A DNA stretch of 64,000 bases from Ampullaceana balthica. Lineage: Eukaryota; Mollusca; Gastropoda; Lymnaeidae. Where the stretch lies: the NCBI GenBank assembly GCA_944989445.1, contig CALYLW010000491.1:379536-443535 (forward strand), written 5' to 3'. Positions 23,971 through 36,485 of this stretch are shown here, piece after piece. A program made the translations under genes and the position numbers. Below the pieces are notes generated by a model, which was given only the letters and a program-made list of their open reading frames with translations, was not told where the DNA came from and made no database searches. The first letter of the stretch is position 1. Every line of letters begins with the position of its first letter.

Positions 23971-26900
23971 GTATGCCCCATCCATTTACTGTAGTGGGTA
24001 CTTGGGCTTTCTCTCATGCTCCAGTATTAGAGGCTGCCAGGAGCCTAGCAGACGGCCAATCAGCTCTGGATTCTGTGGAGGCTGGTATCACTTGTAAATT
24101 TATCATATTTTATTAATTTTTTTAATTAAATGTAAAAAGGAAAAATGTTGATCTAGTTCAGTTTTTTTGCTTAAATTTTATTATTATTGAAATACAAATT
24201 TTAATCTTAAAGTTTACTTTTGATAATCTAAAATGCAATTAAACATCAGTATATAACACTTCTAATATTAGTCACACTCTGCTTGCAAGAAATATATGAA
24301 AGTGAAACTAATACAATAGCCATTCATGAAGTTGAGATAACAAATTTACTAATGGATTAATGGACTTAAATAACTTGAAATTTCACAGTAGCAGAAGTGG
24401 ATCCCTTTTATGGCCCATATCATGTCGGATGTTCTGGATGGCGAAATTCTAACAATGTTTTGGAACTTGATGCTGCAATAATGGATGGAAATAGTCTGAG
24501 CTTTGGGGCGGTTACTGCCTTGCAGGGGTAATTTGTATTTTTTACACAAATGTTTTTTAAATAATAATATGATCAACACAGCTTGACTCTATTGTAACTT
24601 ATTTATATTTTACCTTTCTTACTAGTTTTTATAGCTGTTGTACTTACTCTTCCAGTGAGCTGGACTCTAAATATTTTATTATTTATAAATTAAAACTCTA
24701 ATTCTAATAGAACAAACATATCAAATGATTTCTATTGGTCCTCTTAAACTTTTTAGGAATATTGGGTAAATAAACTGACCTAAGCAATGGATCAGAGAGT
24801 AAAGAAGACTGATATTCTAATCCAATTCAGATTCTCACAAGCCATCTCTATAGCCCGTCAAGTAATGGACAAAAGCCCACACAGTATTCTAACTGGATCA
24901 GGTGCTGCATTATTTGCCAAATCACTTGGCTTCCAATATCAGCCAAACCTTGGTGTGAATTCTGTAAGTTTGTAACTCAAACATTTTAGTATATAAAAGT
25001 TTAAACCTGATGAAACTATGAGATTTTAAAGTTTAAAAAAATCTAAATAGTAATAACATTCATTCTTTTATTAAAATATTAAGTTTTTGACTGAAATAAT
25101 AAATTGGTTTAAACAAATTCATCAACATGAGCCCTATTTTAAAAGTATATTTTTATTATTTCAATTATCTTAGAAATGTTTTGCATTCTGAGATTTCACT
25201 AAGAAATTCAAGCTACATGTACTCCTGTTACTTAATGCAAGTTCCTAACATCACCAGCCATGTGGTGAGCCCAATTCACTTGCCCAAGCTCAGTCTGCTG
25301 GACATGATACACTTGGGCTCCTGGCAATGGATAGCACAGGTAACATTTGTGCAGGTGAGACATCCACATGCAACTTTCTTTACTGTTAAAGAAAGCAAGA
25401 GAAGCATATTTTAGTGTTAGCAGAGGTGATCTGCAGGGGTTTTGAAGGAAGTGCGCCGACGTCTAGCAAGAAGAAAGGTTTTCCCGACCGTCGTAGTCTT
25501 CACTGACTCATGTTTCCGCTCGAGACTGTGGTTCGATCCTCTCTGGAGACAAAAACGGTCCGAGTCATTTTGGAAACAGTAGGTGAAATCCTAGCAAGAG
25601 GCGGAAAAGTAGTCCTTCAGTATATCACTGGGCACAGTGGCGAGCCTCATTCAGACAAGGTCGATAAGTTAGCAAGAGATGGGTCAGCTCAGCCCCAAAC
25701 CGACAGCCCGATGACCCAGCTGGGAGTCAGAGCGTGGATTAAAGACCATTTCAGAGAGAAATGGCTTGAGGGCTGGGCATCTGGAAGCATGGCCAGAAAA
25801 GTATTCCAGTACATGCCGCGACCGAGCAAAAGCGACTCCTGGTGCGAAATTGGGCGTAGCAATCAGACGCTCATAACTAGAATGAGAACTGAACATGGTC
25901 CCATATGAAGCTACCTGTACAAGTTCAACACTAGAAGGGAACTGGCCTGTTGGCTGTGTGGCCACCCGGAGGAGACGGTGGCCCACGTACTCGAAGAGTG
26001 CCCCGAGCTGTGCGGGGAATTGGAAGGAAAAGTCCTGATACCTGCGGAGGAGTACTTCTATGATGATGCCCGCTTGATGAGGCTCGCATGCGATAAATGA
26101 ACCGGGTCCTAAGCGCTTAACGGGTCGACCCAAAAAAGAATGTACATTCACGAGTGTTAGCAACTGTCTTTGCATGACTCGCTCATTAACTTGAAACACA
26201 GGTGTGTCAAAACTCTTAAAATAAATTATGATTTTTATGACATTGAAAATCTGATGAATGTTTGAAGTCCAACTGATAAGGTGGTATATAATACTACATG
26301 AAAACATGTCTTACTGTTATTGGGTAAAAATGGGAAGTTAAAGAAATAATTTGATGTGATGTTGTCCTGTCTTTTTTTAAAAAGTCTAATTTCTTCATTC
26401 AGGTGTGTCCACCAGTGGGATGTCTGGTAAACATCCTGGAAGAGTAGGGGACAGTTCATTACCTGGATGTGGATTGTATGCTGGTGAGTTTAGTTTTACT
26501 TTTGATCCTTAATTATTTTGGAAATACTATTTTTTTAAACCATAATTTTTCAACATCAATGAGTTTTCCCTGCACTCATTACATATTTTAATTTGCTTGA
26601 TAAGAATTCCATGGTGACACTTGAAATATTTTTATCATTATTGAAAATAATAAAATATTCTGATTAATTTGAACACTATAGATCAAGCTGAATTTTTTTT
26701 TATAGACTCTTTATATGGTGCTGCATGTTGCTCTGGTGATGGGGATGAAATTCTTAAGTTCTGTCCCAGCTATAAAGTTGTGGATCTTTTAAAGCAGGTC
26801 ATTTTAAAAAAAATTATTAGAATTATTTTTAAATACATATTACCAATTTTTTTTAGCAAATCATATAATTAATCTAGGTGGCATTTCATAAATTAGTAGA

Positions 26901-28057
26901 AATTTATTATTCAAGTTTATTTGCTCAGAGAAGACTGAAAAATTGAGAATTTAAATAATTTTCAAATATATCTACATTGTATTGATGATTAATGAATAAT
27001 CTCTAAATACCTGGTTGTTTCTGTCACAGGGCAAAAGTCCCCATGAAGCTTGTCAGCTTGTTACTAAGGAGATTTCTCAGCACCGTGCATGGAAGAACAG
27101 ATTCCAGTTAGTCATTATTGCTATGGATCCTAAGGTGAGCCTCTCAGGTTGTTGGTTTTTGAAAATATTTTCGTGTTGGGTCAAAAGATGTCATGCTTAG
27201 TGAAATCGTCTTTCTGCAAAGAATAGCTCATAGAAAAATTATGCAAACTGATATTGGAGATGCAGTGTGTGGTAAATAAACATTTCGTTATTGAGCTCTT
27301 ATTTTTATTGAAAATCAGTATTTAAAAGGATATAGGTATATTTTTAATGTTTACTTTAACTTATTTTTAATATAAATGTTGGATGAAGTTGGTTTGAGTT
27401 TGATATGACTTCTAACAAATTACATCAGCAAAAAAATCATCAAATTCTCTGTAACATGTTGTCCCATTTCTTGTTCATAGATAGTTTAGTAAAGCACAAA
27501 CCTTCTTTGAAATTTTTTCATTTATTTTTGATACAGGAGGGGGTTTGGGGTGAATATTGTCTGTTTAATAACCCAAAATCCATTTTTTTAAAATGGTGAC
27601 CTGCAATGTTCCCTCTAAGGTTCGTCGGTCCATGTGCTGTGTACAGCATCTATTTTTTGTGCAATATTTTACAAAATTTTCTGCGCGGTAATCCTAAACG
27701 GCTGCGCGGCGTCGGTCAGATATCTGCGTGGCCGCGCAATCCCGCAGCTTAAAGGGAACATTAGTGACCACACAAAACGACAAAAGACAAAATGACAAGG
27801 TGACAACAGAAATCTTATCTGAATAGGCTTTTGAATAATTTCATTTAATTCTTTTTTTAATCTTACAATTTTTTATATTTCATTCAATTTTTTACTAACA
27901 TCTAAAATGCCAGGGCCAGACAGGAGCAGGTAATCTTGGAGTTACCACCTGGACGGATTGTAACACTGGAAAGTTGTACCCAGGTTTCCCTTACACTCTG
28001 AGGTCTCACAATGATGATGACGTGATGGTCCACATAGAGCCAGCCGTGTTAAATTGA
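23971..28057 (+). CDS. AGA: Aspartylglucosaminidase-like N4-(beta-N-acetylglucosaminyl)-L-asparaginase
   Basis: An Ntn hydrolase that cleaves the GlcNAc-Asn bond of glycoasparagines in lysosomes. Exons: 23971-24093, 24389-24527, 24831-24963, 25258-25354, 26403-26483, 26706-26797, 27030-27134, 27914-28057 (TGA at 28055-28057). Phases join throughout and give about 304 residues; human AGA is 346, so the signal peptide is missing. Recognisable blocks in order: VVGTWAFSHAPVLEAARSLA, LDSVEAGIT, ELDAAIMDGNSLSFGAV, PHSILTGSGAALFAKSLGF, the autocleavage/catalytic motif AGHDTLGLLAMDSTG (Thr nucleophile after Asp), GVSTSGMSGKHPGRVGDSSL with substrate-binding Arg and Asp, and YGAACCSGDGDEILKFCPSY. The human Thr-Gly of ATGNGD is Ser-Gly here. 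The first exon (acceptor ATCAG) starts in phase 1; ATG 23973 lacks a signal peptide, so the true start is probably upstream. Confidence 0.92.
25430..26100 (+). pseudogene. LINE RNase H / C-terminal fragment inside an AGA intron
   Basis: Plus-strand frames read FPTVVVFTDS (RNase H beta strand with its Asp) near 25480-25512. After a frameshift they read LQYITGHSGEPHSDKVDKLA (RNase H GHSG..G...AD..A motif) and VRAWIKDHFREKWLEGW. After a second shift near 25905 they read RRELACWLCGHPEETVAHVL, a C..C...H...C zinc-knuckle-like tail. This is the order in I-type LINEs that carry RNase H. The GC content is much higher than the flanks. A related fragment is at 56705-57060. Confidence 0.75.
27604..27763. 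mobile_element. MITE of the CAATGTTCCCTCTAAGG family
   Basis: About 160 bp with inverted ends CAATGTTCCCTCTAAGG and TAATGTTCCCTTTAAGC and a GCGCGGC-rich interior. Flanks TGGTGACC and TAGTGACC look like an imperfect 8-bp duplication (hAT type). It lies in the last AGA intron. An opposite-orientation copy is at 60199-60383. Confidence 0.75.
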
Positions 28058-28213
28058 TTAAATCTTTTTGAGGCTGTTTCTCAATTTTTGTTGTGGACTT
28101 GTGTGATTATTTAAAAATTTAAAGTCATTCACAAAGTAACTTACTATTAGTGTTTTTAATTTTCCTTAAAAATCCCAAGATTCTTCAATGAGTAAGCATG
28201 TAACAAATCAGAA

Positions 28214-28219
28214 AATAAA
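28214..28219 (+). terminator. Candidate polyadenylation signal of the AGA gene
   Basis: AATAAA 157 bp downstream of the AGA stop codon. No closer canonical signal is seen. The cleavage site is not determinable from sequence. Confidence 0.5.
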
Positions 28220-29490
28220 ATTAGATTAGTAATGTCAGTATTTTCAGAATCAGTAATTTGTTGCATTCCCTGAAAAAAAGGCTGGGTGTGTGTATGTGTG
28301 TGTTGTGATGGTGGGGGTGGGTTTAAAGTGTATATTTCAATACAAATTTAATATGTAGAAGCTTAATTAGGAGAAAAATATCAAAGCATATCCATTTATC
28401 AAATGCATATTGCCCTAAGTGTTCTAAAAAAATCAAACTTTCTTTTCTTTCTCTGATTAATCAGAATTGAATTTATTTTGTTAAGGGATGTCTTAAAAAT
28501 CATCAAAATTAATTTACACGTTTATGAAGATTCATTTATGACAATATCATTAAATTTGCTGAGATGATAATTTTAAAAAACTCATTTATGTAAATAGATC
28601 AAATAATTGCTTAATAATTAAGGCCATTTGGAACCTGATTTTTAAAAAAAACAACAACAATATTCTGGTTATGCCTTAAACTTTCAAAGATTTGTGCTTT
28701 TAAATTCTCAAATTTATTGTTTTGTTTTTTTTAAATAAAATTTTCATTAAAACAGGTAGTAGTCTAGACTTGTGGTCAATAATGTTTTATGAAACCATTT
28801 GTTTTTGGTAGTGTGACCCTCAGCTTTTGGCCAAGAGATCAATGTTTATTGGTCCTATCCATAAACATTAAGTTTTATTACCTGATTAAAACATAAATCA
28901 AGACTATTTCAAAAGCAGCACAAATTTGAATCCAAATTTATCTGATGCCTGGTCATTCAATATTTCATATACATAAAGGCCAGCTCACCACTAAAAACAC
29001 GATACAATCTTATTGCTCGATGCCTAGCAACTGTCAAACGAATTAATAGTAGCACTAAAATAAAATCACGACACTATGTCAATGTCATCATCCTTATGAT
29101 CTCAACGTACTTAGCAAATGTCCATGCCATGATGGCATCGGTGTCAATAATTGCCTTCCACTCGTCAAGATCACAATCGTTTGCTAATACACTAATACTA
29201 ATATACGGCATGAGTTAAAACCAATATTCCCATTGTAATATTTAAAAAAATGTGTCAAAATCTCACATACCACTTACTTGCACTTGCATCAACGGAAACG
29301 TTTACAAACAACATTCTGAAAAGCCACTGTCTTTGTGGAGTCATACAAAATTCTGTGTCATGGGTGCCCCACGCTTTATTACACTTTACACACAATAACA
29401 ACGCTTTTGTCTTGGGGGATATTTATAATTAGTACACTTTGAGAAAAATATTTTTGAAGATGTTATTGGAGATCAAGTTGAAATCGTTGA
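28220..29490. other. Intergenic, nothing recognised
   Basis: AT-rich sequence with a short (TG)n stretch at about 28287-28320. No coding exon or transposon end is supported. Confidence 0.5.
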
Positions 29491-29757
29491 GGGGTGGTCG
29501 AGTGGCAGCGCGCTCGACTGGCGTACCAATGGTTACGGGTTCGAATCCGTGTGAAGGCAAGGATTTGATCCCGGGGCCTAGGGCGTCCCTGAGTCACCCA
29601 GCTCCGAATGGGTACCTAACACTAAGTTAGGCGGCTGGGTAATGCGTGGAACCTATAAAGCCGTGGCCTGTGAACGCTGCATCACTTGCCAACAGATCAT
29701 CTGTCATGGTCTGTGGACGCACAAATCTTCAAGGAGCGTCTGTTAAGATAAGATAAA
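29491..29757 (+). mobile_element. tRNA-headed SINE with a LINE-derived tail
   Basis: The head has an A-box-like TGGTCGAGTGGCAGCGCGCT and a perfect B-box GGTTCGAATCC. A body follows (CACCCAGCTCCGAATGGGTA, GGCGGCTGGGTAATG). The central block TGTGAACGCTGCATCACTTG is shared with the SINE family at 51096 and 58678. The tail GGACGC...AAGGAGCGTCTG followed by AAGATAAGATAA matches the 3' end of the LINE at 11865. Complete by eye. Confidence 0.85.
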
Positions 29758-30229
29758 AACACACACAGGAAGGCTATGTAAATTAAAGGGATTTTGTGTG
29801 TGTATTAGTGTATATCAGGTGATAAGACACTGAATTTAAGGCCACATATTTTTGTGTCCCAGCTCATGAAAATGAGGACACAAATTGTTTATCCAAGAAA
29901 ACGACATCATCAAATGTCTGTCTCAGATACACAAATCAAAGTGATGGGGTAAATTATGTTGCTGGAGTGAAGTTGATTGGTGTCAAATAATATCCGTGTC
30001 ACAGCAGCTGAATTCTGAGACGTTTTCTACAGGGATGAAGCTGCCCTGAAGTCTTTTACAATCCTCTGAGAGTCTAGTTGGTTGTAAAACCTCTTATTAA
30101 ACTTATTTACGTTTTTCAGCAGGAAAACTTTCTTCAGCAAATGAGAAAGCATTTATGTCAGAGTCTAGTGGTTTACTGATACATTAGAATCTTCAGGAAC
30201 TACTCAGTCCGCGCTGCAATAAATAGATG

Positions 30230-30350
30230 TATTTGTACAGGGTCATCCTATCAAACATTCAAATCTTTAATAAAAAATGCAAGACTAGACATAAACCGTG
30301 GATGAGCGTAGGATGCAATAGTATTCTATATAGAAGGAGCGTCTGTAAAA
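30230..30350 (+). mobile_element. LINE 3'-end fragment (same family as 11865-13370)
   Basis: Reads TTCAAATCTTTAATAAAAAATGCA (the STFKTLIRMQD end of the ORF) and then GAGCGTAGGATGCAATAG ... AGAAGGAGCGTCTG. This is the same 3' terminal hairpin as at 11890-11935, in the plus orientation. Confidence 0.75.
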
Positions 30351-31456
30351 TATCAGATACGCATTTTTTAAAATGTCTTGCGGTTCATTCTTCGTTTCGA
30401 TAATGCCTTCAGAGACGTCTGAAAGAAAAATAATCTGAAAGTGTTATTATTGAAGAAACCTTACCTGTCTAGGAATCCCAATGGTGCATGCTTAGCGCAT
30501 TCCTGAAACAGGCTCCAGGTTTCATTTTCCGACCCGGAGATGTCAAATATTGGGGCTACACGGATCTTCACTGCGCATTAATATATTTGCCAACGTGATT
30601 GCCATGAAGTTTCTCCATGATACTTGCTAAGACATTCAATAACACCTCGTTTTTTTTCTAATCATAACCGGAACAATCTTCCACCCAAAAAAAAAGAAAT
30701 ACAAAATATAAAGAAAAGCGTATCCCTTTTGTGTACCGATTTATGCTAAAAAGTCTTATTGTTTGAGATTCGCATTGATTTCATTAAGTGCCTTATCGAC
30801 GATGGAGATGTCGTCTGGGAACGTTCTCTGATCGTCGAAAGTCTGGTCGGTGACGTGTTAGTCACACAGATCAGTGGGTTGAGACTTGAGATGGTTCATT
30901 GAAGTAGGACATGTCCGACCCAAGAAGTTCTTTTTCTGACCCTAAGAAGTCTTCGAGCCCATCTGAGGTGTAGATAGGATATTTTGCGCCCGCGGATAAA
31001 CAATAAAGTTGCTGCCCTCCTAATTCTCACCCTTGTTTACTTGGTGTAATATAAGTTACAACGCCGTAAGCCTAATTATGGTGATCTGTACATCGGTGCC
31101 CGGGAAAATATGTACATCCCGCTACGCTCCTGGCGCCTATTCAGCTTTTTAAAATTTTAAATGTTAGGTAAAATTTTCCGTTGCACGTTCGTATCGATTC
31201 AAAGCTTGTTATTTTATGAATACTTACGAGGAGTCAAGGTCACATCGATGTCCACCTTTGAAGGGCAGGTCTACATTTTAAACAATATTTTATGCATGAT
31301 CTCTCTTGCTATATCAAAAATAACTGACTATTTACTCTCTGAATGTTTGCATGACTCTGTTAATCAAATGTTTACACTTTTACATTAAATCACACAATAA
31401 AACTCCACAAACGTGAACATATTAAATGGGATTTTGTAGTCAGTAATGGGTATTAG
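30350..31456. other. Intergenic, no recognised gene
   Basis: No exon with family similarity could be read on either strand. The open frames here are short and without codon or motif support. Confidence 0.5.
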
Positions 31457-31910
31457 GGGGCCGTCCATAAATGACGTCACGCAAATTTTGGCGATTTTTA
31501 CTCCCCTCCCCCTCGTCACGCGTCGTCACAAAAACTTAGACCCCCCCTGCAACATGGCGTCACAAAGCTTTGCGCGCCCCCCCCCCATAAAAGCTGTATT
31601 TTCAAATCACTTTTTGTCATTAAAGTATGTATTTAGTGCAGTGTTTCTCAAATAGTGGGGCGCGCCCCCTGGGGGCGCGACGCTCCGTAAAGGGGGGGGG
31701 GCTCGTTTGACCGATATGCAGAGGTGTACTTATAACAATTTTATAGGCAAATTATACTATTTACAGACGCGGGGGGGGGGCGCGAAATGTTTTCTTTCTT
31801 CCTAAGGGGGCATGACAGAAAATAATTGAGAAACACTGATTTAGTGTGAGGCTGCACTCTGATATCGTAACACACGTGAAGCTTTGTAAAACGTCATATT
31901 ATGTGATACT
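31457..31910. mobile_element. CCATAAATGACGTCA-family element, interrupted and right-truncated
   Basis: Starts GGGGCCGTCCATAAATGACG as in the complement of the 797-1156 element, followed by C-rich subterminal sequence. Its inner part (GCACTCTGATATCGTAACAC beyond 31850) aligns with the complement of about 965-995 of the first copy. It is interrupted by a hAT MITE at 31639-31838. The far inverted end is not clear. Confidence 0.65.
31639..31838. mobile_element. 200-bp hAT MITE (CAGTGTTTCTCAA ends)
   Basis: Perfect terminal inverted repeats CAGTGTTTCTCAA...TTGAGAAACACTG and a perfect 8-bp duplication ATTTAGTG (31631-31638 and 31839-31846). The interior is GGGGCGCG-rich with poly-G runs. Non-autonomous. 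Confidence 0.92.
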
Positions 31911-34540
31911 CTGAAATTCTGAGAGAAAAAAGACATGTCTGGGCTTTACTATGTTACTACAGCCCAAGCGAAGGCCCATTTAACAGAAATATCCCCGCTT
32001 TTTTTTAGCTTAAAAAAATAAAATAAAAAATAAACGACAACATTAGTGTTAATGATGGATAAATATCACATGTAATACAATTAAATTTAAATAACACACA
32101 ATTATCTTTATATATAAATCCTTAGTATTGCTAATCCATCACACATTTAATTACGCTACCGCTAATTTTAGTTCATGCCCCTTAACTATATAAATATTCA
32201 CCCCACACCCATTTCTTTGAAACCAGATTTATTAAATTTTCTTTAAACTTAATATTACCCACCAAATGCTTTTACTATATCACAACCACTTTTTAAAGTT
32301 CAGATCTCGGGCGTTTCATCCGCGTTAATAGAGCTATTTATAGCACCGTAGGCATGACAGACCGACATATTAAGTAAAGAGTTACGTCTTCTGACGTTGT
32401 ATACAGTATTTCTTGAGGGCCTAAATTCGAGATGTCCTTGTTTAACTCTCCAATGAACCAAATAACACATTACTTGCATGGTTTATTGTAACCGTCCCTT
32501 CTGTTAGAATCGGGATTCGAATACAACACTTCATTTTCCACACAGCTGTGTACAGCTGCTCTAAGTGCACTGATGCCCTAGCGAGGTGATCCATACTATA
32601 GCAGGGGCCCCCAACCCACCGATGCAAGGTCCTAAATGAAATGGACCACACCGTGACACGGAGAGCACAGTTTCATAGTCTTTTTAAAATAAAAATTATG
32701 TTTTTGAAAAATTAGAATCAAATGTCCAAACCCCTGTCCCAGCCTGTGCACAATTAGATAGCCTGGGCTGGTGGATGGGCCAGATGAAAATACACTAAGT
32801 CGATGAAATGTATTGTGCATCTATGTTGAAAGAAGTATACGAAAAACAATTCTTTAAAAGGTACGTGGAAAACCTAAATTCCAGAAAATCCGATCCCTGA
32901 TCTCAAAAATTTTTGGACCGCTGATCTATTATAATAGCAGGATATGTTCCTACAATAGAAACGGTAATATATCATGGGCTATGGTTAGCCCGCATGTGTC
33001 GATTATTTATGGTAGTAAAGCGGCCGAAGTGTTCCTAATATAAAAAATATAAAAGATGTGCTTATTTTAGAATACAGGTAGGGGGAGATCAAATATAAAA
33101 AGGGTGTGTGGAGTAGTGACCTCCGGGGGAGGGGGGTGAGATTTACCCTAGCGTCCGTTTCTTTATATTCGTCAAGAAATTGCATTTGAAGACCCCAAGG
33201 GAAGAAAATGCTATAAGTAGAAGACCAACTGTAGACCAATTGTAGACCAATTGTAGTTGTGAGATATTAAAATTCTGAAGTTCAAAACTATACATATTAA
33301 TCATTTATTAACCAAATATATTTGAATTATTCATAGGGTCAGTGATGTCATCTCATAAAACCTAATATTGGAGCTATATATATCTTTTTTCAAAACAAAT
33401 TTCAAAAAATTTAATAAAAGATAAGAGTCAATATGTAAATGTAGGTATATTAAGAAGCATGTATCTTATCATCTGCTAATTTGTTAATTCTTTGTTAATT
33501 TAAGACAGCTTATTGGACTTAAAAAAGGAAAAACAGTTTCGTAATTTTACTATGCCAACAATTTTGAGAACATATTGATTCGACTGTATTTTACTTCAAA
33601 ACATTGTTCCGCTAAAACGTAATCTAAAAATAGAACATTACTCATTGAGTTATGACGTTTTCCGGTTTTAGAAATGACAAACCCTATTCAGAACATTTTA
33701 AATGTTGATACAAACTATATAAAGATTATTGCTTGTTTTTAGTAGAGGGGCAGCTCACGAAGTTCACTGCTACAGTTTTTGGGCACACCTTAAACAACCA
33801 TTGTTAGCCGTATAAGAATAATATAGATTAATGGACGGAATTTGTTTAAATAGATGGAAAGTTGGTTGGATAGATGGATATAGTCACCCATCACATATCT
33901 AAGAGTGATGCTATTACAAGGTTATGTGGAGATAATAGCCGCTCGACTGATTTTTAACCGTAAATCAAATGTCTTGCAGACCTTGAGCCTCTATACAGTC
34001 GATACAAATTTGACAGTTGTGCATAAACCAGATGATAAAAGCGCTTTCACGCTGACCCGATAAAGAAAAACGGCCAGTTGTTTGCATCGCATAGAGTCAT
34101 ATTTCTGCCAAATATTAGTGCATGTACTGTCTGTGCACTGTAAGAAATTGATATACAGTGAGTTACCATTTATTTAACAATAATGACGTTCTATTATTAA
34201 CAACTTGACTGAGATTAACATCAAATTTGAGTAACAATAGTTTCAAATGTTGAGGCTAAATAGAATAGATCTGAACTAGATCAGACCGACTAAACCTAAG
34301 CATAAGCTCATTTTATATAACTACTGCGTTAAGAATGTGATTACTTTTTAAAACTCTTTTTTTATCCTTAGCAGTGCACATGCCTTGTGTCATTGCTAAA
34401 TGTCCATAAGGCCCCGATCGCATAGTCTCTCATTCCCCACCTATGGGCCACAGATAATATCCCGAGAAAACTGCTTCAGTTCAGACCATGATGTATTATT
34501 ATTTAAAGTCATTGAGGATGCGTAAAACCAGATTCTTGAC
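31911..34540. other. Intergenic with old repeat fragments
   Basis: About 32700-32905 and 35075-35215 share a stretch including GGGCCAGATGAAAATACAC and TTGAAAGAAGTATA, so they are two copies of one dispersed repeat. About 33180-33400 is a decayed copy of the 9207-9463 MITE (CAAGGGAAGAAA, TTGAGATATTAAAA-like). No gene is recognised. Confidence 0.55.
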
Positions 34541-34651
<111 letters not shown>

Positions 34652-35559
34652 ATCTATCTATCTTTATATATATCTATCTGCTCAGTGACGTCAGCTCCGA
34701 GATAATATGAATATTTTTTTAAAAAGTAAAACGTCCATATACAAGAATACAGCCGCCACGTGCCACATGGATGGTGCTGTCTTAGTTGTTGCTGTTAAGG
34801 CTAGACACGAACTTTTTTAAAAAGCAAGAAGTGATACATGCCTCTTTTAAATAATTTCAGTGGCATGCCATTGAAAAAGTCGTCGTTTCTATGTAAGGGA
34901 ATTTCAAACTGGCAAGATAGAATGACGTTTTTTAGAATCCCTGAAGGAAGTGGCATTCATATTAAAAATTGATACTAAAATGCCACACATAAAACGGGCC
35001 ACCCTAGCAATAGTGTAGCAAACGTTATGGGTTGTGGTGACAGCTAAAATAAATGTGGACCAACTCAAAATGTCCCAGAAAAGGACATCCGACTGCAACA
35101 AGTAGGAAATCAGATATCCTCGACTGGTGGACGGGCCAGATGAAAATACACCAAGTCGAGGAAATGTAATTGCTTTTATGTTGAAAGAAGTATAACAAAA
35201 AGAATTCTTTAAAAACATTGTTTATCAAATTTTAAAAAAAAGTGTTGAAGCACATCGTTGCAGATATAGCATATCGTTAATTTATTTTTAAAAATTAAAA
35301 CATAACTTGAAATATTACTACAGATATTTATCAATTGAATAAACAAATCAAAAGTTAGGACTAATTGTTCAGCTGTGAAATGAAGTCTTTCTTATGAACA
35401 TTATCACATCGTGGTCTCGATGTTAATTTGTGTTGTATCTTTGCGGTCGAGGGATTCCTAGCCAAATCTTCCAATTTTTAAACTCTTTTATTTACCTTGC
35501 ACTGCCCCCCCCCCGTCTATCGATATAGGTATTTGCAATTTAAAATGTAAAGTAAAGTA

Positions 35560-36485
35560 CAGAGATACCTCGAGATACGAAATTAATCCGTTCCGGGATG
35601 ACTTTCGTATTTTGGACTTTTCGTATGTCGAACTAAGTTTTACGTGTAAAATGCCTAATCCATTCCAAGCCATAGAACAGTAACAACACTAAAATTGAAA
35701 ATATCATGGAAAACCATAGAAAAACAAAGTAGGATTCTTCAATCCTTAAAAGCACACATTGTAAATCGAATAAATAATAATACAACAATGAAAACAGAAT
35801 AAAATAAATGCAAAATAATATTTACACAAATGTGAACCTTATCTTGCGAGTGAGGCGATATGGCGAAGAGTCGGAGAAGGTGGTAGGGAGGAGAACTGAT
35901 GGCAGAAAACATTACGGCACTACGTACGAAACACTTTTAACTTTATGTAAAAAGTTTGCATGAATCAATGCTAAATAAACACTTAAATTTATAGTGCAAT
36001 TACACTAAACATATGTAACTTAACACTTAAACGCATATAATTTTGTGTGATCTTTAAACTTTTCTAATTACAAAAATCTTTTTTGTTTTGGGCTTTTTAA
36101 TTTACTGTTAAACCTTTCATTTTCGTTGCCTCACTTCCACCAACGTCTTCGCTTACTAATGGTCTCTTACTAATGGTCTCTTACTAATGGTCTCTTACTA
36201 ATGGTCTCTTACTAATGGTCTCTTACTAATGGTCTCTTACTAATGGTCTCTTACTAATGGTCTCTTACTAATGGTCTCTTAGTAAAATATTGATCAAGGG
36301 AAGCTTGTTTATGCCTGCTTTTTACAATGTTTCTGAAATGAGACAGGCAAATGTCATTGAACAGCGCAGCAACACGGCATGTTTGAACCTTTTCAGTCAT
36401 GTGATGCCCAGTTTGTCAGCTGCATGTTTTTCGTATCTTGGATTTTTTTCGTAATTTGCGGTTTTCGTATCTCGAGGTAATACTG
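35560..36485. mobile_element. Tigger/pogo-like MITE with internal minisatellite
   Basis: A 926-bp element flanked by TA (35558-35559 and 36486-36487). Ends are CAGAGATACCTCGAGATACG and, inverted, CAGTATTACCTCGAGATACG. The TA duplication and 'CTCGAgataCGaa' ends suggest a Tigger/pogo-type element. No transposase frame survives. A 14-bp minisatellite lies inside at 36153-36280. Confidence 0.82.
36153..36280. repeat. 14-bp minisatellite, 9 copies
   Basis: TTACTAATGGTCTC repeated about nine times with almost no variation, inside the Tigger-like element. The homogeneity suggests recent expansion. Confidence 0.95.

Noticed and set aside
25684..26307. 207-codon minus-strand frame in the AGA intron
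   Set aside because: It is a shadow of the plus-strand LINE fragment with RNase H and Cys/His motifs.
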